DNA of 64,000 bases from an uncultured Altererythrobacter sp. Its GTDB lineage: Bacteria; Pseudomonadota; Alphaproteobacteria; Sphingomonadales; Sphingomonadaceae. The notes below the pieces were generated by a model. The model made no database searches, had not been told where the DNA came from, and saw only the letters and a list, made by a program, of their open reading frames with translations. Of this stretch, positions 1 to 8,535 are shown piece by piece. The stretch's first letter is position 1; every line of letters starts with the position of its first letter. The position numbers and the translations under genes are program-made. Location of the stretch: NCBI GenBank assembly GCA_913056125.1, contig CAJXNC010000008.1:57410-121409 (forward strand). The letters are read 5' to 3'.

Positions 1-1458
1 CGCTTTGCCGACCCGGCCTGGCGCGAACAGCCGGTCTTTGCCTTGATCCACCAGACCTACCTGCTGTTCGCGGAGCGGTTGGCGCAAGCGGTAGACGAAG
101 TTTCCGGCCTTGACGATGACGAGCGCGAGGAGCTGCGCTTCGCCACCCGCAGCGTGCTTGATGCGATGAGCCCGTCCAATTTCCCGATGATGAATCCTGT
201 CGTCCTGGAGCGGACCATCGAAAGGCAGGGCGAGAACCTGGTAAAGGGAATGGAGCGGCTCGTCGCCGATCTCGAGAAGGGCCAGCTGACGCATACCGAT
301 AGCAGCGTCTTCAAGCTCGGCGAGAATGTCGCATGCACGCCCGGCAAGGTCATTTACGAGACAGAGCTGTTCCAACTGATCCAGTATTCCCCGCAGACCG
401 AGCAGGTGCTCAAGGTGCCGCTGCTGGTCTTTCCTCCCTGGATCAACCGCTTCTACATACTCGACCTCAATCCCAAGAAGAGCTTCGTGAGATGGGCCGT
501 GGACCAGGGGTTGACCGTCATCATGGTGAGCTGGCGATCGGCGGACGAAAGCCTCGCCCATATCGGCTGGGACGATTACATTCGCGCGCAGATCGAGGCG
601 ATCGACGTTGTGCGCGAGCGCCTGAAAGTGCCAAGCGTACACACGATCGGCTATTGCGTGGCAGGTACAACCCTCGCCGCCACGCTGGCCGTACTGGCGG
701 CGCGGGACGAGGCTGAAAAGGTCGCCAGCGCCACCTTCTTCACTGCGCAGGTGGATTTCAGCCGTGCCGGCGAACTCAAGCTGTTCGTCGAGGACAACAT
801 GTTGGAAATGGTCAAGCAGGCCAGCAAGGGCGGCTATCTCGACGGGCGCTACATGGCGGCGACCTTCAACATGCTGCGCGGTTCGGACCTGATCTGGAAC
901 TACGTAGTCAACCACTACCTGCTAGGGGAGGACTATCCCGCCTTCGACCTGCTGTTCTGGAACGGGGATGTCACCAACCTACCGGCCAAGTGGCACGAGG
1001 CCTATCTGCGCGATCTCTATCGCGACAACCTGCTGGTCAAACCCTGCGCGCTTTCAGGAGACGGCACACCGATCGACCTCACGAGGATCAAGACCCCCGC
1101 CTATATCCAGGCCGGGCGCGAGGATCATATCGCTCCGCCCGAGAGCGTCTTCGAGGGACTGAAACATCTTGCTGGCCCGGTCCGCTTCGTACTGGCCGGA
1201 AGCGGGCATATCGCCGGCGTGGTCAACCCTCCAGCGGCTCACAAATACCAGTACTGGACCGGACCAAAGAACGCTGCGTCGCTCGAAGATTTCGTGGCAG
1301 CTGCAAAGGAACATCCCGGCAGCTGGTGGACCGACTGGATCGCCTGGATCGAGGATCTCGATGCAACGAAAGTAAAGGCAATCGGGGTTCGGAAGCCGGG
1401 GGGCAAGGCCAATCCTGCGATCGAGGATGCGCCGGGTCGCTACGTAAAAATGCGTTGA
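1..1458 (+). CDS. phaC: Class I poly(3-hydroxyalkanoate) synthase, 5'-truncated by window edge
   Basis: PHA synthase polymerises (R)-3-hydroxyacyl-CoA into storage polyester at the granule surface. The frame is open from base 1 and its first residues (FADPAWRE) match the conserved PhaC N-terminal region, so the start lies upstream and 485 residues are visible. The alpha/beta-hydrolase core shows the lipase-like box GYCVAG with the nucleophile Cys at visible residue 219, Asp 375 in GREDH and His 403 in GSGHIAG. The Asp-His spacing of 28 equals that of the Cupriavidus enzyme. A phasin gene follows on the same strand after 157 bases. No frameshift is seen. Confidence 0.96.
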   Translation, partial: RFADPAWREQPVFALIHQTYLLFAERLAQAVDEVSGLDDDEREELRFATRSVLDAMSPSNFPMMNPVVLERTIERQGENLVKGMERLVADLEKGQLTHTDSSVFKLGENVACTPGKVIYETELFQLIQYSPQTEQVLKVPLLVFPPWINRFYILDLNPKKSFVRWAVDQGLTVIMVSWRSADESLAHIGWDDYIRAQIEAIDVVRERLKVPSVHTIGYCVAGTTLAATLAVLAARDEAEKVASATFFTAQVDFSRAGELKLFVEDNMLEMVKQASKGGYLDGRYMAATFNMLRGSDLIWNYVVNHYLLGEDYPAFDLLFWNGDVTNLPAKWHEAYLRDLYRDNLLVKPCALSGDGTPIDLTRIKTPAYIQAGREDHIAPPESVFEGLKHLAGPVRFVLAGSGHIAGVVNPPAAHKYQYWTGPKNAASLEDFVAAAKEHPGSWWTDWIAWIEDLDATKVKAIGVRKPGGKANPAIEDAPGRYVKMR

Positions 1459-1512
1459 TTTGTCTTGCGCCTAACTGCGCGGTGTTATTGTAAAATTGCG
1501 CCAAATTGAAAA

Positions 1513-1527
1513 TTGTGCACTGCACAA
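1513..1527. promoter_or_regulatory. TGC-N3-GCA palindrome upstream of phasin, PhaR-type operator candidate
   Basis: TTGTGC-ACT-GCACAA is a perfect 6+3+6 inverted repeat about 90 bases before the phasin start. PhaR repressors of alphaproteobacteria bind TGC-rich palindromes of the TGC-N3/4-GCA type. A second core, TGC-ATC-GCA, lies at 1564-1572, so the two sites bracket the candidate promoter. The identity of the regulator is inferred. Confidence 0.55.
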
Positions 1528-1534
1528 AAACTCC

Positions 1535-1562
1535 TTGACTTCGCACCTGCAATCTCTATCTT
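1535..1562 (+). promoter_or_regulatory. Candidate housekeeping promoter of the phasin gene
   Basis: TTGACT (1535-1540), 16 bases, then TATCTT (1557-1562) resembles a sigma-70 -35/-10 pair. It would give a leader of about 45 bases before the phasin ATG at 1616 and is flanked by TGC-N3-GCA motifs on both sides. Confidence 0.45.
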
Positions 1563-1615
1563 GTGCATCGCAGCATAAGAGGCTGTGCAGATACCAACGC
1601 AGGAAGCGAGGAAAA

Positions 1616-2356
1616 ATGGCCGAGACGAAGCAGACAGAAGGCAATGCCGAAAAGGCCTATGCCGAAGCTGCCTCCGAACTGAAGCCCGCAACGTCAGCGC
1701 CCAAGGCACAGCCCGCCAAACGAGCTCCAGCCAAGGCAAAGGCGAAACCGGTGACAGCGGCATCCAAGGCTCCGGCAAAGCGGTCGAAGCCAGCCCCAGC
1801 GAAGAAGACTCCAGTCAAGAAACCCGTCGCCGCGAAAAAGGCTCCTGCCAAACGCGCGGCCACACCCCCCAAGACACCCACAGTTACCGAATTGAAGGAA
1901 AAGATCATGGCCACCAAGACCAGCGACATGACCGAAATGATGAGCAAGACGATGACCGATGCGGTTGCCGAAATGCAGACCAAGGCACAGGAAGCCTACG
2001 ACAAGACCACGGGCATGGTCACCGAGATGACTGACGTTGCCAAGGCCAATGTCGAAGCCGTCGTCGAAAGCGGCAAGATCATGGCTGCCGGCATGCAGGA
2101 CTTCGGCAAGAGCTGCGCCGAAGAAGCGAAGTCGGCTTACGAAACCATGACTGCCGACCTCAAGGAAATGGCTGCCGTCAAGAGCCCGACCGAGCTGTTC
2201 CAGCTGCAGGGCAAGATCGTGCGCCGCAATTTCGATGCCATGGTCGCGACTTCCTCGAAGAACTCGGAAGCTGCGATGAAGCTGGCTAATGACGTTATCG
2301 CGCCGATCTCGACCCGCGTGAACGTCACTGTCGAGAAGCTCTCGAAGGTCGCCTAA
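1616..2356 (+). CDS. Phasin family protein with histone-H1-like N-terminal extension
   Basis: Phasins coat PHA granules and control their number and size. The ATG at 1616 is chosen because it follows a purine-rich ribosome site (aggaagcgagg), giving 246 residues. Residues about 20-95 are a Lys/Ala/Pro-rich tract of PAKK/KKAP-like units, as in histone H1-like and PhaM-type DNA-binding tails. From residue 98 comes the amphipathic helical phasin domain ([26 protein letters not shown]). An in-frame ATG at 1907, preceded by AAGGAA at 1895-1900, could give a 149-residue canonical phasin without the basic tail. It follows phaC, and a strong terminator follows at 2402. Confidence 0.93.
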   Translation: MAETKQTEGNAEKAYAEAASELKPATSAPKAQPAKRAPAKAKAKPVTAASKAPAKRSKPAPAKKTPVKKPVAAKKAPAKRAATPPKTPTVTELKEKIMATKTSDMTEMMSKTMTDAVAEMQTKAQEAYDKTTGMVTEMTDVAKANVEAVVESGKIMAAGMQDFGKSCAEEAKSAYETMTADLKEMAAVKSPTELFQLQGKIVRRNFDAMVATSSKNSEAAMKLANDVIAPISTRVNVTVEKLSKVA

Positions 2357-2401
2357 GCGACCGGTTCTCCTGCCGGAACTCCTCTCCCTCCGGCACACGA
2401 G

Positions 2402-2432
2402 CGACCCGGGCAGCCCGCTGCCCGGGTCGTTT
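2402..2432 (+). terminator. Rho-independent terminator after phasin
   Basis: CGACCCGGGCAG (2402-2413) pairs perfectly with CTGCCCGGGTCG (2418-2429) around a CCCG loop, and TTT follows. The 12-bp GC-rich stem lies 45 bases past the phasin stop and closes the phaC-phasin unit. Confidence 0.85.
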
Positions 2433-2510
2433 GCTTTCGGCGGCGTCAGTTATCAATTTTTCACCGCACATCTTGCGCCTCGCGCGCCCGATACGATATT
2501 TGCGCAGCAC

Positions 2511-2903
2511 ATGAGCCGCATTGTCGAAGAATTGCTGCCCCCTGGCGCCTGCATCATGGCGGGCGATGACGGAGAAGGCGAAAACGGTACTGGCGTGTCC
2601 GACGGGGAAGGGCAGGTCGGCCTTGCCACCAAGACGCGTGCCAAGTCCAAGAAGCCTAGCCAGTACAAGGTACTCATGCTCAATGACGATTACACGCCGA
2701 TGGAATTCGTCGTCATGGTGCTCAAGCGTTTCTTCCGCATGGACCTGGAGCAGGCGACGCGGGTGATGCTGCATGTCCACCAGCGCGGCGTGGGCGTATG
2801 CGGTATCTTCCCTTACGAAGTGGCCGAGACCAAGGTGAACCAGGTGATGGATTGCGCACGGGAAAACCAGCACCCGCTGCAATGCACTTTGGAGAAGGCG
2901 TAA
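2511..2903 (+). CDS. clpS: ATP-dependent Clp protease adaptor ClpS
   Basis: ClpS delivers N-degron substrates to ClpA(P). The core [24 protein letters not shown], the alpha-helical [10 protein letters not shown] stretch and the final [10 protein letters not shown] segment are diagnostic, and [10 protein letters not shown] forms the N-end-rule pocket. The product is 130 residues from the ATG at 2511; an in-frame ATG at 2556 would give 115 residues, closer to the usual family length. Neither start has a clear Shine-Dalgarno sequence. The N-terminal 50 residues are acidic and Gly-rich, as expected for the flexible ClpS tail. clpA is not adjacent. Confidence 0.95.
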   Translation: MSRIVEELLPPGACIMAGDDGEGENGTGVSDGEGQVGLATKTRAKSKKPSQYKVLMLNDDYTPMEFVVMVLKRFFRMDLEQATRVMLHVHQRGVGVCGIFPYEVAETKVNQVMDCARENQHPLQCTLEKA

Positions 2904-2985
2904 GTCCAAACGCTGCGCGGCCTTTGGCACTTCTGGGCATGACCGCAGCGTCATTCTTCGCTAAGGGCCATCCAAGCCCATCGAA

Positions 2986-4248
2986 TTGAGCCTTTCGGAC
3001 CGCGCGTTGTCGAGATTCATAACCGCTACTGACCGCTACATCCTCCGGCTGGTGCTGGTGCCGATGATCGGTGTCTTCGTGCTCGCGGCAAGCTTGCTGC
3101 TGCTCGAGAAGATGTTGCGCCTGTTCGAATTCGTCTCAACCGAAGGCGGCCCGGTGGGCGTCGTGTTCGAGATGTTGCTCAACCTCATTCCCGAATATGC
3201 CGGCCTCGCGATCCCGCTCGGCCTCATGCTCGGCATCCTCCTGGCCTTCCGCAAACTGGCCGTTTCCAGCGAGCTGGACGTGATGCGCGCGGTGGGCCAA
3301 TCCTACACCCGCCTGCTGCGCGTCCCATACATGATCACCTTCGTGCTGATGGCGCTCAACTTCGCCATTGTCGGCTATCTCCAGCCGCTGGCGCGCTATG
3401 CCTATGAGGAGTTGCAGTTCGAACTGCGCTCGGGCGCGCTGGGAGCTTCGATCAAGGTGGGTGAGTTCAATGCGATCGAGGACCGGATGGCGCTGCGGAT
3501 CGAGGAAAGCCGCAATGACGGGCGCGAGCTTGTCGGCATATTTGCCCGCCTCGCCGACGATGAGGGGCAGGTCCTGTCGATCTCCGCGCGCGAAGGCCAG
3601 TTCCTTGCCAATCGCGAGGATCGCAACACCATCATCTTGCGCCTTACCGACGGGACGATCGTCCACAGCGTGCCCAACGGGACGCCGCGTGTGCTCAGTT
3701 TCAGCCAGCATGACCTGCCCATCGACCTGCCGGCGATCGAGCGTTTCCGCCAGCGCGGCGATGCGGAGCGCGAATACGTCCTGCCGGAATTGCTGGAAAT
3801 CGGCTGGAGCGAGGAAAGCTCTTCCGAGGAGAGAGCGGGCAGTCTTGCCAACTTCAACTATCGCATGGTCGAAGTGGTGATGATGATCATGCTGCCACTG
3901 CTGGCGGTGGCGCTTGCGATTCCACCCAAGAGATCGACATCGGCGCTGGGCATCTTCCTCTCGGTGGTGATCGTGGTCGCCTATCACAAGGTCAACCAAT
4001 ATGGGGAAAGCGTGGCCGAGCTTGGCCTCGTCGATCCCTTCATCGCCCTGTGGGGACCCTTTGCGGTGCTCTTCTGCCTGATCGTCTGGATGTATTACCA
4101 TATCGCCTTTGTGCCCGGCGGGCAGCCGATCGGCGCGCTGGAAAACATCTATGCCAAGCTTGCCAAGCTGGTGAAGAAGCTGTTCCGCCGCAAACCGCGC
4201 AACGGACTGGCTTTCGAAAGCGGGAAGGGGGCAGGCCATGCTGCTTGA
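2986..4248 (+). CDS. lptF: LPS export ABC transporter permease LptF
   Basis: An inner-membrane permease of the YjgP/YjgQ family that works with LptG and LptB to extract lipopolysaccharide from the inner membrane. The TTG start at 2986 gives 420 residues: three N-terminal membrane segments (about 20-130), a periplasmic beta-jellyroll (about 140-280), and three C-terminal segments (about 290-390). The conserved coupling-helix stretch SSELDVMRAVGQSY is present. The stop overlaps the start of lptG by 11 bases, so the two are co-translated. The TTG is used because no ATG occurs in frame before residue 27. Confidence 0.93.
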   Translation: MSLSDRALSRFITATDRYILRLVLVPMIGVFVLAASLLLLEKMLRLFEFVSTEGGPVGVVFEMLLNLIPEYAGLAIPLGLMLGILLAFRKLAVSSELDVMRAVGQSYTRLLRVPYMITFVLMALNFAIVGYLQPLARYAYEELQFELRSGALGASIKVGEFNAIEDRMALRIEESRNDGRELVGIFARLADDEGQVLSISAREGQFLANREDRNTIILRLTDGTIVHSVPNGTPRVLSFSQHDLPIDLPAIERFRQRGDAEREYVLPELLEIGWSEESSSEERAGSLANFNYRMVEVVMMIMLPLLAVALAIPPKRSTSALGIFLSVVIVVAYHKVNQYGESVAELGLVDPFIALWGPFAVLFCLIVWMYYHIAFVPGGQPIGALENIYAKLAKLVKKLFRRKPRNGLAFESGKGAGHAA

Positions 4249-5350
4249 CTTCTTCCCCTCGAAGACGCTGACCATCTACCTCGCCAAGATGTTCGTGGTC
4301 CGCATCGTAGCGGTTCTCGGCATGCTGGTGCTGGTGCTGATGATGCTCGACCTGCTGAGCCGCACGGGGGATATCCTCGCTTATCCCGGCAATGGGGAGG
4401 GCGAATTGCTGACCTATGTCAGCCTGCGCGTGCCGCAGCTTGTGCAGCGTTTCCTGCCCTATTCGGTGCTGCTGGCAACGATCATCACGTTGGCCGGCCT
4501 CAACCAGAACAGCGAAATCGTGGCGATCAAGGCGACCGGGCTTTCGGCCCACCAGATCCTGGCCCCGCTTCTGCTTGCCGCGGCCGTTGTTGCGCTGCTG
4601 ACCTTTGCCTTCAACGAGCGCGTGGTGACCCGCGCCACGGCAACGCTCAAGGCGTGGGAGGATGTCGAATACGGCCCGCTGCCTGACGATCCGGGCACGC
4701 GGACCAATGCCTATTTCAACGACGGCAATGACGTGCTGATGGCGCGGCAGGTCACCGGCGCTGGTGCGGAAACCGAGCTCTCCGGCGTGACCTTCTACGA
4801 GCGTGACGATGCGGGGATGATTTCACGACAGGTCACCGGCAGCCGTGCAACCTATGTCAACGGCGAGGAAGGAACCGGTTGGCTGCTCGAACAGCCCGAA
4901 GTCTTCGATGTGCGGACCGCGCAGGGCTATTCGCTCGATGAGCCTATGCTGGTCGCGCAGGGAACCTCGCTCGATCAGGTGGCGCTGCGCAATGTCGATC
5001 CGGATGCGGAGACGCTGGCGGAATTGTCGAGCTCGATCGAGGCGCTGAAGGCCGCCGGGCGTCCGACCTCGGAACTCGAGGGGCGCTGGTGGCACAAGAT
5101 ATCCGGCCCGCTCGCCGCCATTCTCATGCCGCTGCTGGGCGCTGTTGCCGGTTTCGGGCTGGCCCGCTCCGGGCATCTTTTTGCCCGCGCCGTGCTCGGT
5201 ATGGCGCTGGGTTTTGCCTATTTCGTGGTCGAGAATGCCGCTCTCGCCATGGGCAGCTTCGGCGGCTACCCGCCGCTGCTCGCCGCTTGGGCGCCCTTCT
5301 TTCTGTTCTTCCTTCTGGGAGAGACGGTGCTGATCCGTACCGAGGAGTAG
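4238..5350 (+). CDS. lptG: LPS export ABC transporter permease LptG
   Basis: The second permease of the Lpt complex, 370 residues, overlapping lptF by 11 bases. It starts MLLDFFPSKTLTIYLAKMF and has the same 3 TM / periplasmic domain / 3 TM plan, with the segment NQNSEIVAIKATGLSAHQI matching the LptB-contacting coupling helix. The periplasmic part spans about residues 125-270. It converges on the desaturase gene with only 14 bases between, and no obvious terminator is visible there. Confidence 0.93.
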   Translation: MLLDFFPSKTLTIYLAKMFVVRIVAVLGMLVLVLMMLDLLSRTGDILAYPGNGEGELLTYVSLRVPQLVQRFLPYSVLLATIITLAGLNQNSEIVAIKATGLSAHQILAPLLLAAAVVALLTFAFNERVVTRATATLKAWEDVEYGPLPDDPGTRTNAYFNDGNDVLMARQVTGAGAETELSGVTFYERDDAGMISRQVTGSRATYVNGEEGTGWLLEQPEVFDVRTAQGYSLDEPMLVAQGTSLDQVALRNVDPDAETLAELSSSIEALKAAGRPTSELEGRWWHKISGPLAAILMPLLGAVAGFGLARSGHLFARAVLGMALGFAYFVVENAALAMGSFGGYPPLLAAWAPFFLFFLLGETVLIRTEE

Positions 5351-5364
5351 CGCGAAGGCGTTGC

Positions 5365-6453
5365 TCAGTTGCCCCGGATCATGGTTGAGCGGGCAATCTT
5401 CATCACCAGCGGAACCATGCCAGAATAATTGGCGCCCTCGAAGGTCGAGTCCGCGCCCAGCTTGGCCGAAATCCGGCGATGCGCTTCGTGCAGCGAGTGA
5501 TAAGGCAGCGAAGGCAGCAGGTGATGGGTGGCGTGGTAACGCAGCCCCACCGGGGCCCAGAAACCGGCAATCCAGTGCGGCACATTGACCGAGTCCAGAT
5601 ATTGCGCGGTCACCGTCATGCGCTCGCCATCGTTCTCCCACAGATGCGCCACCATGGTGCGCAGCTGGTTGAAGAACGCGACGGCGGAGGTCACGGCCAT
5701 GGCCACGAGCAGCGGCTTCCAGCCAAGCCAGAAGGGTGTGGTGAGCACGAACATGGCCCAGATACTGGCACCGACCTGCTGCCAGCGGAACCAGCGGCGC
5801 TGCTCCTCGGTCTCCGGCTCGCGGCGACGGAAATCGGGATTGATCGAGAGCGAGGAGGCCCGCTCCCACGCCCATTTGCGCACCGGCGGGATGAGAAGCC
5901 CGAGCGGGGCGAGCACGCCCCAGCGCAGCAGCAGCGCAACGGGCGCAAGGATCGCGACGAGCAGGAAGAGCGGCAGGCTCCACGGCTTCATCAGCGCGAG
6001 CGGCAGATATTCGGGATCGTCCGGCGTGCCGTAGCGCATGCGCGAATGATGGATGGTGTGTACCTGCTCGTACATCAGGCTGGGCGTGAGCAGCGGGATA
6101 CCGACCAACAAGTTCCACGCGGTGCGGAAGCCGGGCAGCGCATCGCGGTGAAGGTGGGTAATTTCGTGAATGAATAGTAGCGCGCGATAAAGCGCAACGA
6201 AGCTCACGAAGCCGCTCAGCACCGCAAGCCAGATCGGCTCGAACAGGATGGCGCCTGCCAGCGCTGCATAGCCGACTGCGGTCGAGATCAGCATGTCGGG
6301 CCAGTAAATGTCCGGGCGAGCCTTGCTGATATCGCGCGTCAGTTCGGCTGCTGCACGCAGCATATCCTTGTCATCGGGAATTTGCGATTTGGGCACGACC
6401 GCACCGGGCGCATCGGCGCCGCTTGCTGGATCGAGGGTCTGATATGCTGTCAT
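5365..6453 (-). CDS. Membrane fatty acid desaturase
   Basis: A 362-residue integral membrane di-iron desaturase that would introduce a double bond into acyl chains. The three His boxes are intact: H96EITH100 (HxxxH), H132TIHH136 (HxxHH), and a third HATHH box near residue 310 followed by LHEAHRR. Hydrophobic pairs lie at about 55-95 and 150-230. It is transcribed convergently with lptG and divergently from the gene at 6578. Substrate and double-bond position cannot be read from the sequence. Confidence 0.9.
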   Translation of the reverse strand: MTAYQTLDPASGADAPGAVVPKSQIPDDKDMLRAAAELTRDISKARPDIYWPDMLISTAVGYAALAGAILFEPIWLAVLSGFVSFVALYRALLFIHEITHLHRDALPGFRTAWNLLVGIPLLTPSLMYEQVHTIHHSRMRYGTPDDPEYLPLALMKPWSLPLFLLVAILAPVALLLRWGVLAPLGLLIPPVRKWAWERASSLSINPDFRRREPETEEQRRWFRWQQVGASIWAMFVLTTPFWLGWKPLLVAMAVTSAVAFFNQLRTMVAHLWENDGERMTVTAQYLDSVNVPHWIAGFWAPVGLRYHATHHLLPSLPYHSLHEAHRRISAKLGADSTFEGANYSGMVPLVMKIARSTMIRGN

Positions 6454-6577
6454 GGGGAATGTTCTGTATATCTTCTCGCGCGGCGACCATTGTTGCAGAT
6501 CAATTGCTGCGGGCGACGCCCAATGGCAAGTGCCCCGCTTGACATAACCCCCAAACCATCATCTGTGCGAACCGCAA

Positions 6578-7750
6578 ATGAACAAGGGCGTAAACGTGTC
6601 GGATAAAATAGATATTGTGCCGGTTTCCGGCAAGGGGGCGCTCAACGCCTTCATCGAACTGGCTTATCGGATCAATGCCGACGATCCCAATTGGGTGCCG
6701 CCCTTGCGCGCCGACATGGTGGAATTGCTGACGCCGGGGCGCAATCCGTTTCACGAACATGCCCGCATGCAGCTTTTCCTCGCCAAGCGCGGCGGCAGGG
6801 ATGTGGGGCGCATTTCCGCCCATATCGACGAGCTTGCCCTGGCGCAGCCTCCCGAACAGGGAATGGGCCCGGGCACGGGCAATTGGGGCCTGCTGGAGGC
6901 TGAGGACGAGGATGTTGCCCATGCACTGATCGAAGCGGCTGAAGACTGGCTACGCGGGCAGGGGATGACCCGTTCGCTTGGCCCGATCAGCCTGTCGATC
7001 TGGGAAGAACCCGGACTGCTGGTCAAGGGGCACGACCATCCGCCGATGGTGCTGATGGGCCACCATAAGGCCGAATATGAGGGCTGGGTCGAAAACGCGG
7101 GCTACGAAGTGGCCAAGCGGCTGATGACCTACGACCTGCCGGTGGAGGATGGCTTTCCCGCGATTGTCGACCGGATCGTCAAGTCGGGCGAGCGCAATGA
7201 CAAGATCATTGTGCGGCCGATCGATCTCGCCAAATTCGATGATGAAGCGGAAATCATCATCCGCATTCTCAACGAGGCATGGTCGAAGAATTGGGGCTTT
7301 GTTCCATTCACCGATACCGAGAAGAACTACGCCAAGAAGAAGCTCAAGCCGATCATCCTCAAGGGGGCCAACATGATTGCCGAACTCGAAGGCGAACCGG
7401 TTGCCTTCATGCTGGCATTTCCCGACCTCAATCAGCAACTGATCAAGATGAAGGGCAAGTTGTTTCCCTTCAACTGGATCAAGCTGCTGTGGTGGTTGCG
7501 CAATCCCAAACCCACCGATTTTCGCGTTCCTCTGATGGGCGTGGTCAGCAAATGGCAGAATACCCGCCTGGCAAGCCAGCTGGCCTTCATGATGATCGAA
7601 TATATCCGTCGCAGCGGTGTCTCGACCTATGGCGCAAAGCGCGCCGAGGTGGGCTGGATCCTCGAGGACAATGCCGGGATGGTGGCGATTGCGAATGCGA
7701 TCGAATCCAATTGCAATCGCGAATACCGGATCTATTCGAAGGACCTTTAG
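6578..7750 (+). CDS. Conserved hypothetical protein, possible GNAT-fold acetyltransferase
   Basis: A 390-residue soluble protein. The N-terminal part (AYRINADDPNWVPPLRADM, FHEHARMQLFLAKRGGRDVGRI) resembles a family often annotated as a GNAT-like N-acetyltransferase; I see no definitive catalytic signature. A TTGACA hexamer at 6539 may be the -35 of its promoter. The in-frame GTG at 6596, with AAGGGCG just upstream, is an alternative start giving 384 residues. The gene is followed by the stress response regulator but separated from it by that gene's own EcfG-type promoter. Confidence 0.8.
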   Translation: MNKGVNVSDKIDIVPVSGKGALNAFIELAYRINADDPNWVPPLRADMVELLTPGRNPFHEHARMQLFLAKRGGRDVGRISAHIDELALAQPPEQGMGPGTGNWGLLEAEDEDVAHALIEAAEDWLRGQGMTRSLGPISLSIWEEPGLLVKGHDHPPMVLMGHHKAEYEGWVENAGYEVAKRLMTYDLPVEDGFPAIVDRIVKSGERNDKIIVRPIDLAKFDDEAEIIIRILNEAWSKNWGFVPFTDTEKNYAKKKLKPIILKGANMIAELEGEPVAFMLAFPDLNQQLIKMKGKLFPFNWIKLLWWLRNPKPTDFRVPLMGVVSKWQNTRLASQLAFMMIEYIRRSGVSTYGAKRAEVGWILEDNAGMVAIANAIESNCNREYRIYSKDL

Positions 7751-7769
7751 GCAATCCTGTCCTTGTCCG

Positions 7770-7795
7770 GGAACCGGCGGGCCTGTCTTCACGTT
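7770..7795 (+). promoter_or_regulatory. EcfG-type general stress promoter of the response regulator
   Basis: GGAAC (7770-7774), 17 bases, CGTT (7792-7795) is an exact match to the alphaproteobacterial EcfG consensus GGAAC-N16/17-CGTT. A start point near 7803 would give a leader of about 33 bases consisting almost entirely of the hairpin at 7800-7824. Confidence 0.8.
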
Positions 7796-7799
7796 TGGG

Positions 7800-7824
7800 G
7801 CGTGACGGATTTCGCCCGTCACGC
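7800..7824 (+). promoter_or_regulatory. Leader hairpin before response regulator
   Basis: GCGTGACGG (7800-7808) and CCGTCACGC (7816-7824) form a perfect 9-bp stem with a 7-base loop. It ends 2 bases before the Shine-Dalgarno GGGGA (7826-7830) of the gene starting at 7836. It could protect the 5' end or modulate ribosome access; no function is shown by the sequence. Confidence 0.55.
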
Positions 7825-7835
7825 TGGGGATCCCG

Positions 7836-8276
7836 ATGTCGCACAAGAAGCTGGTCAAACAGCAGAAGAAGGCCAAGAATCCACTGCAGCGCGTGCTGCT
7901 GGTGGAGGATGACGCCATTCTCGCCCTCGCGCTCGAGGCGGCGCTGCTCGATGGTGGCGCGGAAGAAGTGGTGATCTGTTCCAGCATGGCTGCAACGATG
8001 CGCGAGCTGGAAAAGGCCCGGCCAGATGCGATGATTCTCGATGTCCATCTGAGCGACCGCCACGATGGCTGGGCGCTGGCGGAACTCGCCAGCCTGCTCG
8101 GTCCGAAACGGCCGCGTATCGCATTCTCTACAGGATCGCCCGATGACATCCCGGCTGAAGTCAGGGAAATGGGCTGTGTGTTCGAGAAGCCCTATGATCC
8201 CGCCCAACTGGTGGAAGTACTGCTGAGCGGAAAGAAAGCGGGGCTGTTCTCGCGCATTCGCGGTGCTCTCAAGTAG
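7836..8276 (+). CDS. Single-domain response regulator, possible SdrG-like stress signalling protein
   Basis: A 146-residue receiver domain without an output domain. Acidic pocket E24/D25/D26, phosphoacceptor D69 in MILDV, conserved T99 and K118 in FEKP. The segment PRIAFSTGS (93-101) resembles the FATGUY signature of response regulators that modulate PhyR-dependent stress signalling in sphingomonads; the match is partial. The N-terminus is Lys-rich (KKLVKQQKKAK). It is preceded by an exact EcfG-type promoter, so it is probably part of the general stress regulon, and it lies 557 bases upstream of phyR. Confidence 0.9.
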   Translation: MSHKKLVKQQKKAKNPLQRVLLVEDDAILALALEAALLDGGAEEVVICSSMAATMRELEKARPDAMILDVHLSDRHDGWALAELASLLGPKRPRIAFSTGSPDDIPAEVREMGCVFEKPYDPAQLVEVLLSGKKAGLFSRIRGALK

Positions 8277-8501
8277 GCTTTGCGCTCTGCCATCCGGCTG
8301 AGCATCCTCGGTGCAGCCCCTCCGCCGAGTCATTAGTTTCCGTAGCGGGCACCTGCGGACGGATCACCTTGTTTTGCGAAACCGCATCTGCGGCTTCGTC
8401 CTCGCTAGACGCGCAGTCGCGCTTGCGGCACCAAGGGCGCCGTTCTGACACGACTCCTCTGGACAGTGTGGATTCGCGAGCGAAGCGAACAGCACCTAGG
8501 A

Positions 8502-8523
8502 TGTTCAGGCGGATGCCTGAACA
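8502..8523. repeat. Perfect inverted repeat TGTTCAGGC-GGAT-GCCTGAACA
   Basis: A 9-bp perfect stem with a 4-base loop and no T-tract on either side, so it is not a convincing terminator. It may be a dispersed palindromic repeat or a protein site. It lies 20 bases beyond the minus-strand sRNA terminator. Confidence 0.5.
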
Positions 8524-8535
8524 CGGAGCATACCA

